A stretch of DNA of 64,000 bases from Rhodocyclaceae bacterium (GTDB lineage: Bacteria; Pseudomonadota; Gammaproteobacteria; Burkholderiales; Rhodocyclaceae): positions 186,001 to 250,000 of the forward strand of contig JADJEF010000003.1 in assembly GCA_016702335.1 (NCBI GenBank), given 5' to 3'. Positions within the stretch are counted from its first letter, which is position 1. Every line of letters starts with the position of its first letter. The position numbers were made by a program, and so were the translations under genes. Below the pieces are notes generated by a model, which had not been told where the DNA came from, ran no database searches, and saw only the letters and a program-made list of their open reading frames with translations. Of this stretch, positions 57,098-64,000 are shown piece by piece.

Positions 57098-57937
57098 ATG
57101 TATTTGTCACATTTCGGGTTGGGTACGTTCCCGTTCGGCATTACTCCAGACACCGAGTTCGTGTTTTCCACCACGGCGCACCAGGAAGCCTTTAACGCGC
57201 TGATGGTAGCCACCGAGAACGGTGAGGGTTTTATCAAGATTACCGGTGAGGTAGGTACCGGTAAGACGTTGCTGTGCCGCCGCTACCTGAATGCACTAGC
57301 GGGCACCCAAGCCATCACGGCCTACTTGCCCAACCCGCAGTTGGAGCCTCGCCCGCTACTGTTGTCGATTGCCGAGGAGTTGGGTATTGATCTGCTTCAG
57401 TACGACTACCAGTTCCATCTGGTCAAGTTGCTTAACGAGGCGTTGCTAGAGCACGCCAAGGCGGGTCGGCGAGTGATTGTGTGCCTCGATGAGGCTCAGG
57501 CCATACCCATCGCAACCCTCGACTATCTGCGCTTGTTGTCGAATCTTGAAACCGAGAAGGTCAAGCTGATGCAGGTCGTGCTGTTCGGACAACCGGAGTT
57601 GGACACGAATTTGGCGCAGGAATCGATCCGCCAGCTACGGCAGCGCATCATCACCGAGTACCGGCTGACGGGGCTGACACGTAACGAGGTCGGCCACTAT
57701 CTCGCCCACCGGGCGCGTGTGGCCGGTTACCGGGGAAACGGCGAGCTGTTTGACAAGAACGCCGTACGCCGCCTGCACAAGGCCAGCGAGGGCGTGCCCC
57801 GAGTGCTCAACATCCTCGCCCACAAGGCGCTGCTGGCGGCCTTTGGTGACGGCCGGCAGGCGGTGCACGGGCAGCATGTGCTGCTCGCCGCGCAAGACTC
57901 GGCCAAAATTGCACGACGAATCGGGTGGTGGTCATGA
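57098..57937 (+). CDS. mshM: Msh pilus-associated ATPase MshM (ExeA/AAA family)
   Basis: A 279-aa AAA ATPase. It begins MYLSHFGLGTFPFGITPD, the characteristic opening, with P-loop ITGEVGTGKTLLCRRYL, Walker B IVCLDEAQAIP and the arginine finger region RRIITEYRLTGL. MshM probably helps assemble the secretin or inner-membrane complex. The stop overlaps the mshN start (ATGA). Confidence 0.92.
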   Translation: MYLSHFGLGTFPFGITPDTEFVFSTTAHQEAFNALMVATENGEGFIKITGEVGTGKTLLCRRYLNALAGTQAITAYLPNPQLEPRPLLLSIAEELGIDLLQYDYQFHLVKLLNEALLEHAKAGRRVIVCLDEAQAIPIATLDYLRLLSNLETEKVKLMQVVLFGQPELDTNLAQESIRQLRQRIITEYRLTGLTRNEVGHYLAHRARVAGYRGNGELFDKNAVRRLHKASEGVPRVLNILAHKALLAAFGDGRQAVHGQHVLLAAQDSAKIARRIGWWS

Positions 57938-58314
57938 GCTTGATTAACAACGTATTGCGCGAACTTGACCGTCGGCACGCGTCCGAAAGCGACCGCGGCG
58001 GGCTGCCCAATGAGGTTCGCCCACTGCCTGAGGCACCGGTGCGCAAGCGTGCGGTATGGCGCGTTGCTGGTTTGCTCGTGGTGGTCGCGGGCGGTTGGCT
58101 GGGTTGGCTCACCTTGCAACGGGGGGCGACGCTTGATTCCGCAGCGAGTTCCCCTGTGCCGGCGGTGGCCGAGACTCCATCGGTGGCGCCGGTCGCCGCG
58201 CCAGTGCCCAGCGTCGCCGAAGCGAATGACACGCTCACTATCGCCGTGTTGCCAGCGCCGACTTCCGGAGTGTCGGCAGCACCGGGGCAGCGCCGGAGTC
58301 AGCGCCGACGGTGA
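57934..58314 (+). CDS. mshN: Msh pilus protein MshN, 5' part of a frameshifted gene
   Basis: Reads MSLINNVLRELDRRHA, the typical MshN opening, then a helix (WRVAGLLVVVAGGWLGWLTL) and a low-complexity linker. The linker enters a dispersed repeat (58240-58268; IAVLPAPTSG) and soon turns into an Arg/Gln tail stopped by TGA at 58312. Adding one G to the G4 run 58284-58287 would join the linker to the TPR-bearing frame starting at 58311. So this is probably half of a single gene. ATGA overlap with mshM fixes the start. Confidence 0.8.
   Translation: MSLINNVLRELDRRHASESDRGGLPNEVRPLPEAPVRKRAVWRVAGLLVVVAGGWLGWLTLQRGATLDSAASSPVPAVAETPSVAPVAAPVPSVAEANDTLTIAVLPAPTSGVSAAPGQRRSQRRR
58240..58268 (+). repeat. 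29-bp dispersed repeat inside mshN, near its frameshift
   Basis: ATCGCC + GTGTTG + CCAGCGCCGACTTCCGG. Translated as IAVLPAPTSG. The reading-frame break in mshN lies within 20 bp of its 3' end. Confidence 0.92.
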
Positions 58315-59207
58315 GTTCGAGCGACGCAAGCTCGCTCGCCGATGAGCAATTGCGGCTTAAGATTTCAACTGAACTGAGTTTGTCGTTTTCACGTACCGCA
58401 GGCGCAGCTACGCCGGAAGCCAAAGTGGCGGCGCCCGCAGCGAAAGCGGCGTCTCCTGCCGTTCCAGCGCCTATCGCGCGAGTTCCGCCCGCCCCGCTTC
58501 CCACGGCACCCGCAGTCTTGCCGAAGCCTGCATCGCCTCCGTCATCCGCCCCGAAGTCGTCTGACGTGACAGTCGGGCCGGCAATCGGGCCAGCAATCGG
58601 GCCAGCTAGCAAGCCCCTGTCCGCCCCCGCCAACCCCGCCTCGAACTCTGCCGCGACGGCAGCAGATGACTGGGCCAAGGCGCAAATGCTGGTGCGTGCG
58701 GGCAGCAATGATGAAGCCGAACCGTTGTTACGGCGCGTGGTGGAAAGCCAGCCCACGGCGGTCGCTCCGCGTCAGGCGCTGGTAGGGCTGCTCCTTGGTT
58801 CACGCCGTTTTGCTGAGGCTATCCCGGTGCTCAAGGTGGGTGTGCAGCGCGTGCCCCAGCAAACCGGATGGGCGATGAATCTTGCGCGCTTGCACGTTGA
58901 TGCCGGTGACTATGCGTCGGCCTGGGAGGCCTTGGCCATCGGTTTGCCTCATGCCCAACAGCAGGCTGACTATCTCGCCTTCGCGGGAACGGTACTGCAG
59001 CGCATTGATCGCTCCGTTGACGCCGCCACCCAGTACCAGGCAGCACTCCGCTTGCGCCCTGAAGAGGCGCGCTGGTGGGTGGGGCTGGGGATAGCGCTTG
59101 ATGCCGCGGGTCATCCGGTCGACGCTAAAACGGCCTTCCGCCGCGCCAAAGCGATGGGTGGCTACTCGTCCGAAATGGCTCGCTACATCGATCAAAAATT
59201 GCAGTAG
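58311..59207 (+). CDS. mshN: Msh pilus protein MshN, 3' part with TPR repeats
   Basis: The downstream frame (GTG at 58311 overlapping the TGA of the upstream part). It opens with an Ala/Pro/Ser-rich linker, including a 12-bp repeat unit coding GPAIGPAIGPAS (58573-58608). It then contains TPR-like helices from about residue 110 (WAKAQMLVRAGSNDEAEPLL, LLLGSRRFAEAIPVL, LARLHVDAGDYASAWEAL), as in the C-terminus of MshN. The frame is open upstream through the dispersed repeat, which supports one original gene. Restarting at GTG is an alternative. Confidence 0.78.
   Translation: MSSSDASSLADEQLRLKISTELSLSFSRTAGAATPEAKVAAPAAKAASPAVPAPIARVPPAPLPTAPAVLPKPASPPSSAPKSSDVTVGPAIGPAIGPASKPLSAPANPASNSAATAADDWAKAQMLVRAGSNDEAEPLLRRVVESQPTAVAPRQALVGLLLGSRRFAEAIPVLKVGVQRVPQQTGWAMNLARLHVDAGDYASAWEALAIGLPHAQQQADYLAFAGTVLQRIDRSVDAATQYQAALRLRPEEARWWVGLGIALDAAGHPVDAKTAFRRAKAMGGYSSEMARYIDQKLQ
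58573..58608 (+). repeat. 12-bp tandem repeat in the mshN linker
   Basis: Three nearly identical units, TCGGGCCGGCAA, TCGGGCCAGCAA and TCGGGCCAGCTA. They code a GPAI-type linker and would change length in frame. Confidence 0.85.
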
Positions 59208-59227
59208 GCCAACCCCATGGCCGCCGC

Positions 59228-60994
59228 CTATTGGCGAGCCCACTCCGCTTCAAGAATGGCAAGTTCAGGGAACTCAAGCGCCTTGGTACGAAGCTCGGTG
59301 AGGGCCGACTGGGCATCGGCGGGAAAGCCTCGGCGACCCATGCGCGCGAGATCCAACCCGTCATCCACTCGGCCGGCAAGGACGTAAAGCGCAGCGCACT
59401 TGAAGATGACGGCGGGGGCGGGCGAGAAATGCAAGGCGGCTTCACAGACATGCTGCTTGTTTTCCAGTTGCTGGCGATCAATGTCGGCAGTCACGATCAG
59501 CATGCCGTTGATATGTGGCGATAGCAGTGACTCGCGGTGCAGCAATAGCAAATCATCCACCTGCGATTTCCATATCTGCTCGGCCTGCGGCCCCGAAGGC
59601 GGCAACAGATAAATGCGCGTTAGACGGGCGTGGTCTTGCCATAAATTGACTAGCAGCAACCCCGCAAGGAGCATGCCGCCAGTAGCCCCCAGCGAAGTCA
59701 CTCGTGATAGCTCGATAGTTTTCGTCCGAGGATCGAGCGCGCCGAGGATCAGGGCTACCGGTGCCAGAAAAAAACTGTACCAGAGCGGGTACTCAAGCAG
59801 GCTGTGCAATCCGATTATGATCAGAAGGAACAGCCCCAGAAGCTGTTCAGGCAGCAGCGTCGCGCGCAGCACGGCGCGAAGCCACCGCCAGAGCAGAAAG
59901 CAGGCAAGCAGGGCAACCGGGATTCCGAACTCGACCAGCCAGTTTGCGATGACGTTATGGAAGTGTTCCGCCACACCAAAACCAGAACCAGTCACCACAT
60001 CCCCATGGCGCAAGCTTTGTAGCGGAACCGAACCGACACCACTGCCTATGAGTGGATGCTCGGCAGTGGCTTGAAGCGCTACGGCAAGCAATTGCAAACG
60101 AACGCTGGCAGACTTTCCTTCGACCGCCGAACTTACCAGTCGCTCGATGCCAGTAGTCGCACTTTGTGCCACGGGTGGCGAGATCCATTGCGGAATGGCG
60201 AGGCAGAGGAGGGTGATAGCGCTGATGGCTCGCAGTCCCTTGATCATCCGAAGGGCACCCGTGTGGCCCACTCGTACCTTTATCAGGGCAGAGAGCGCAA
60301 GAATTGCGAGCGGATAAAGGATCGCGCTGCGAGAGCTTGTATACGCGGCGGTGATTCCCAACGGAACAGCGGCCGCCAGCAGCAACAGCCAGCCAATACG
60401 TTTAGTGCCAAACATGTAGCCAATCGAAATGAGCCCAAGCCAAAGATAGTCAGCGAGATTGTTTTGCTGGGCAAGGTTGCCGTAGATTCCTCTCCCGTGG
60501 AGCAGCGGCGCAAATCCCCAGAGCGTGATGCCCTGCAACTGCAGGATGCTAGAGGCGCACTGTGCAAGCGATCCAGCAGCGAACCCTGCGGCCATTGCGC
60601 CATGCACGTGTGCAATGCCGTAGCGCGACACGAGCTCGGTGCCAGTAACCACGAGTGTCAGTCCGAAAACCAGGTAGGCGCAATACATAAGCGCTTGCTG
60701 GTAGTGGTAATTTTGTCCGCCCAGTTGTTGACACACAATCGTGCCGATCAGCACACCGGGCAAGATGGCAATCTGCGGAAAAGTGAGTGCGGACGTTGAT
60801 CTATTGAAAAAGCTCACTGTGGCGAGCACCAGGCCAAGCGCCCCGGCAAGCCACTCTGAGTGAAAGCTGGGCACCGGCGGCAGGTGTATCGGCACGAAAA
60901 ACGGCAGGCTGCACAGCAAGAATAAAAGCAGGCCGGTGGCGGTTTCTCTTTGGCCCTCAAGCGGGTTGCGTGCGAAGTACGGGATGAGTCGCAT
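59228..60994 (-). CDS. PglL-like O-oligosaccharyltransferase (Wzy_C family)
   Basis: A 588-aa polytopic membrane protein with about ten to twelve hydrophobic segments. It has the conserved Wzy_C/PglL motif region HNVIANWLVEFGIPVALLA and the central LISIGYMFGTKRIGW area, followed by a C-terminal periplasmic domain. Homologues transfer glycans from lipid carriers to pilins. Its position directly after the pilus locus suggests it glycosylates the Msh pilin. The start at 60994 (MRLIPYFARNPLEG) is chosen over an upstream one that runs into the end of the DUF2339 gene. Confidence 0.83.
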   Translation of the reverse strand: MRLIPYFARNPLEGQRETATGLLLFLLCSLPFFVPIHLPPVPSFHSEWLAGALGLVLATVSFFNRSTSALTFPQIAILPGVLIGTIVCQQLGGQNYHYQQALMYCAYLVFGLTLVVTGTELVSRYGIAHVHGAMAAGFAAGSLAQCASSILQLQGITLWGFAPLLHGRGIYGNLAQQNNLADYLWLGLISIGYMFGTKRIGWLLLLAAAVPLGITAAYTSSRSAILYPLAILALSALIKVRVGHTGALRMIKGLRAISAITLLCLAIPQWISPPVAQSATTGIERLVSSAVEGKSASVRLQLLAVALQATAEHPLIGSGVGSVPLQSLRHGDVVTGSGFGVAEHFHNVIANWLVEFGIPVALLACFLLWRWLRAVLRATLLPEQLLGLFLLIIIGLHSLLEYPLWYSFFLAPVALILGALDPRTKTIELSRVTSLGATGGMLLAGLLLVNLWQDHARLTRIYLLPPSGPQAEQIWKSQVDDLLLLHRESLLSPHINGMLIVTADIDRQQLENKQHVCEAALHFSPAPAVIFKCAALYVLAGRVDDGLDLARMGRRGFPADAQSALTELRTKALEFPELAILEAEWARQ

Positions 60995-61070
60995 CTTCAG
61001 GCGAGGGAAGCATTGGCCAACCGTTCGCTGCGCAGACGCCGGACTTCGCGCTGGCGTTGGCTGGGTAGGG

Positions 61071-63839
61071 TCATGTGGATGCCGCGTCCGTGGGCTTTTC
61101 CCGTGGCGGCAGCGGCGCGAAATAGCTGGCGGCCAGTACAAGTACGGCGACTCCGATCAGCGTTCCGGTCCACTGCAGCGTACCGCGCCCCGCCGCGTCG
61201 ATCAGCAACAGCTTGGCACCCACGACACCGAGCAAGGCAAAGCCGGCAAACCAGACTTCGCGCTTGGCGCGGCGCGAGGCGATGATCATGGTCATGATTG
61301 AGGTGATGGTCCAGCACAGCGTCAGGAGCATCTGGAACACGGTTGATTTCGCCATGGCGTGCAGCTCGAACGGCACACCGCCCCAGGCGTGGGTGATGCG
61401 CGCGGCCAGGGTCGAGAACCAGATGAAGGCCAGCGCCAGAACGAGCTTTTCGCCCAGCACCCGCTGCGCGTCATCCAGCCGGCCGGCAAAGCGCCACATG
61501 GCCCACAGGGCAAGCCACTGGGTGAGATCGAAGGCGCTGAGTACGGGCAGGTAGGGCAGCGGGCTTTCGGACCCGGAAAGGCGGAAGCAGGCCACGGGCA
61601 ACACCATGGCCAGGAGCACAAAGGGAAAGGTCCCGCCTAATGGCAGGTAGCGCGCCTCGGTGCGCGCAAACGGCCACAGACTGCGGGCCTGCCCGCAGAG
61701 CAAAATGCCCAGACCGCTGGCGAGGCATAGCGCCCAGATGACGAAAGGCCAGAGTGCGGCGTTGCTCAGGCCGGCATCGACTTGCCAGGCAAGCTCGGCG
61801 GGTACGACGAGCAATGCCAGCCAGAGTACGCTCAGGTGGCGTAAGGCTTCCAGGGGAACCAGCCCCTGGCGTTCATGGTGACGCAACAAGGAAAGATTCA
61901 GGGCGAAGGCGGCCGGGAAAACAAGGGCCATCAGACCGGGGATGGGGTGCCCATCCTGGGTGAGCCCGTGCACACTGGCGAGCCCAAGCGCGGCCAGCAG
62001 CAAGAGCGACGTCATCCGTATCTGTGGCCACGACCACCAGCCCGCCAGACCCTCCAGCGCGACCACGGTGGCCATGACCAGCAAAACCGCACAGGTGGCC
62101 TCAAACGGGGCCGGAACGATGCGCTCAATTTCATCCAGACCCACGCCGAACCACCAGATCAAGGCCCACACAAACGGAAGCAGCGGGGGCAGGCGGGGTG
62201 CGTCGGCCGCGCCGCGCAGCAGGCGCGCCGACACCAGCCCCGCGCCGGCGATCAACAGGCCGCCGAGTACCTTGTCGTTGAGTATCGGGAGCGCCTCGCC
62301 CAGAGTGGGCCACGCCAGCAGAAAGGCGAACCCCGAAGCCAGCTGCATCAACAACGCCGTGATTTGCGGCAAGAGCCGCTGCGTGCGCATGCCATACCAG
62401 AGCACGGCCGCCCCTTCCAGCGCCCAGAAGGCTGAGGTCACCTGGTTGTCAAAGGCCAGGGGTACGGCGATGGTCAGAAAGACTATCGCCAGCCCCAATT
62501 GGCTGCGTTCCAGAATCTCGTTTCCGGGTTCCAGACGGCGCTGCAGGACTAGCCACAGGCCGCAGTACCAGACGGCGGCAGTGAGTGCGCTCCAGGCATT
62601 ACCGTAGTCGACATCAACCATCAGCCGTGACTGCAGGTAGGCACCGGACAGCGGCGTACCAAATAGCAGCATGCCGTCCTGCCAGCCCTTGAATCCCGGG
62701 GCTTTGAGCAGTGCCGTCAGCACCGGCATGGCCGAGTAGGTCACGAGGAACAAAATCAGGAACGCCTGGGTGATCGCGTAGTGGCGGTTTTCGTAGCTGT
62801 GCAGGCCCCAGGTCATGCCGATGACCAGGGTAAACACGAAGCCGGCGATATTCAGCACCCGCCACGACTTGCGCCAATCGACGATCAGAATGAAGGCATT
62901 GAGCAAGGCGAAATAGCTGAACAGGGGCAGCGGCGTGTCGGCATTGCCGCCCGCCAGCACGGGCGCAAGGAAGGCGCCGGACAAACCCAATACCGCGAGC
63001 GCCGGCCCCTCTTGCTTTGCCGCCAGCGCAACGCAGATCACGCCCAGCAGCGCGAACAAGGCAAAGGCCATGGTTTGACTGATGAACGCGTAGCGACCCA
63101 GCATGAAGTACACCACCAGATAGAGCAGGGCGATGCCGCCGCCTTGTATGGCCAGCGCAAAGGTGCGGTGGGTATCGCTATCCGCGCTGTGTGCCTTGCG
63201 CCAGCCAAAGACAATGAGCGCAACGCCGGCAAGCGCGGCGATGCCCAGGCGCACCGACACCGGGAAAAAGCCAAACTCGACCACCAGTTTCAGCCCCGAG
63301 GCTACCCCGAAAAACAGCAGGATGACGCCGATCTTGGCCAGCGGGTTGCCCAACCAAAACCGCGCCCACCATGCCGTTGCATGAATCGCAGCGTCCGGCA
63401 ATGTGGTGCCGCTGGCCGGGGTCTGAGGGGTGCCGAGTGGCAGCGCAGCGGGCTCCTGTGCCCTCCGATCGGTGCCGGCAGGTTCGGGCAGTGGCGCTAC
63501 TGCGGTCGCGGGCTCGTTGTCAGGCGCGACGGCAATAAGCGGTGCCAGGCTTGACGCGGTGACGTTGGTTGGTGGCACGTCGGTTGGTGACGGCGCATCG
63601 CTGGGCAACGCACCGGGCTGCAAGGTGGCGACGGTGGCACGCAGCATGGCCACCTGGTTTTCGAGTGCGCTCAGGCGCTCCAGCACGGGCTGATCAGCGT
63701 CTGCGTGTGCAGGACGTTTTCCAAGGTGACGACCCACCAGTCCGCCGACGAGTGCCCCGATAGCCCACAGATCGTGATCGACGCTTACCCCCAGCAGCAG
63801 GCCCAGAAGCATGCCGACCAACCAATGCGGAAAAGTCAC
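61071..63839 (-). CDS. DUF2339 multi-pass membrane protein, 922 aa
   Basis: A very large integral membrane protein with more than twenty hydrophobic helices. After a helix pair (GLLLGVSVDHDLWAIGALVG) and a coiled coil, a Pro/Ala/Thr-rich periplasmic-type stretch (about 75-150) leads into the characteristic DUF2339 core WWARFWLGNPLAKIGVILLF and AIQGGGIALLYLVVYF. The function is unknown. The start is GTG at 63839 (MTFPHWL). It is transcribed leftward toward pglL, 76 bp apart. Confidence 0.88.
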   Translation of the reverse strand: MTFPHWLVGMLLGLLLGVSVDHDLWAIGALVGGLVGRHLGKRPAHADADQPVLERLSALENQVAMLRATVATLQPGALPSDAPSPTDVPPTNVTASSLAPLIAVAPDNEPATAVAPLPEPAGTDRRAQEPAALPLGTPQTPASGTTLPDAAIHATAWWARFWLGNPLAKIGVILLFFGVASGLKLVVEFGFFPVSVRLGIAALAGVALIVFGWRKAHSADSDTHRTFALAIQGGGIALLYLVVYFMLGRYAFISQTMAFALFALLGVICVALAAKQEGPALAVLGLSGAFLAPVLAGGNADTPLPLFSYFALLNAFILIVDWRKSWRVLNIAGFVFTLVIGMTWGLHSYENRHYAITQAFLILFLVTYSAMPVLTALLKAPGFKGWQDGMLLFGTPLSGAYLQSRLMVDVDYGNAWSALTAAVWYCGLWLVLQRRLEPGNEILERSQLGLAIVFLTIAVPLAFDNQVTSAFWALEGAAVLWYGMRTQRLLPQITALLMQLASGFAFLLAWPTLGEALPILNDKVLGGLLIAGAGLVSARLLRGAADAPRLPPLLPFVWALIWWFGVGLDEIERIVPAPFEATCAVLLVMATVVALEGLAGWWSWPQIRMTSLLLLAALGLASVHGLTQDGHPIPGLMALVFPAAFALNLSLLRHHERQGLVPLEALRHLSVLWLALLVVPAELAWQVDAGLSNAALWPFVIWALCLASGLGILLCGQARSLWPFARTEARYLPLGGTFPFVLLAMVLPVACFRLSGSESPLPYLPVLSAFDLTQWLALWAMWRFAGRLDDAQRVLGEKLVLALAFIWFSTLAARITHAWGGVPFELHAMAKSTVFQMLLTLCWTITSIMTMIIASRRAKREVWFAGFALLGVVGAKLLLIDAAGRGTLQWTGTLIGVAVLVLAASYFAPLPPREKPTDAAST

Positions 63840-64000
63840 GATAAGGGGTTCCCCGGCAGTGTGCTCAGTGGCTTGCTACCTGACAGCGCGTGCGTGACCG
63901 GGCGGCAAGACCTTGTTCCAACGCAGTCGAACTTGTCAAAGTGAGTAACCAAGCAAAGAATGCGGGCCCCCGTCTTGAGATGCTTGCAAAGCCCATGCGC
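63840..64000. other. Right-edge intergenic region
   Basis: 161 bp upstream of the DUF2339 gene; it should hold that gene's promoter. Nothing recognisable was seen, and no gene start on the plus strand is convincing. Confidence 0.4.

Noticed and set aside
63705..63944. Plus-strand open frame at the right edge
   Set aside because: It is antisense to the 5' end of the DUF2339 gene and has no supporting motif.

Overview
This is a GC-rich chromosomal segment with tightly packed, often ATGA- or GTGA-overlapping genes. Gene content and order fit a betaproteobacterium, probably a Rhodocyclales/Nitrosomonadales-type environmental organism. The evidence is the moeB-ctpA-envC-gpmA-rhodanese-grxC-secB-gpsA-trmL neighbourhood, a short HypF, an Msh-type pilus and a PglL-type glycosyltransferase. 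No species can be named from the sequence alone. No tRNA, rRNA, CRISPR array, prophage or intact insertion sequence was seen.

Layout. 1-4053: a multi-receiver histidine kinase (cut by the window edge), a periplasmic ATP-dependent DNA ligase and a CHASE/HAMP/GGDEF diguanylate cyclase. 4076-7251: a glutamate/aspartate-type ABC importer (gltIJKL). 7340-10337: an ABC exporter and a solute-binding protein with an internal tandem repeat. 10525-16962: a PsrA-like TetR regulator with a perfect 18-bp palindrome, followed by fadE, a thiolase and a two-domain hydratase/dehydrogenase for fatty-acid beta-oxidation. 17057-20518: an AraC regulator and a small membrane/SDR/DUF2269/DUF4166 cluster whose last gene has an amber stop. 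20515-25623: a FIST sensor, a hybrid kinase split by a one-base frameshift, and an HD-GYP response regulator. 25725-30390: hydrogenase maturation operon hypABFCDE without structural genes. 30507-36579: thioesterase, pdxH, a TauE-type permease and a SNF2 helicase. 36649-48139: housekeeping genes. 48201-59207: an Msh-type type IV pilus locus (E, G, two pilins, I, N-like, J, K, L, M, N), followed on the other strand by a PglL-like O-oligosaccharyltransferase and a DUF2339 membrane protein.

The most striking signal is a 29-bp dispersed repeat with 13 copies in the window. Its form is ATCGCC, six variable bases, then CCAGCGCCGACTTGCGG. Ten copies lie inside genes and are translated in four different frames, giving VGAGNTAI-, RKSALVRRRF-, IAVLPAPTCG- and RRPTSADLR-like peptides in unrelated proteins. 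Three copies are intergenic; one forms an arm of an intrinsic terminator behind gltI. I do not recognise this family. It behaves like a protein-coding-tolerant small mobile or selfish repeat, or like a selected DNA signal.

Cyclic-di-GMP is a second thread. The window encodes a GGEEF cyclase with an I-site, an HD-GYP phosphodiesterase and an MshE ATPase with an MshEN-type c-di-GMP-binding N-terminus, so pilus activity is plausibly under second-messenger control. Three genes are disrupted (two one-base shifts in G-runs, one TAG). These are either real decay or consensus errors and need read-level checking.
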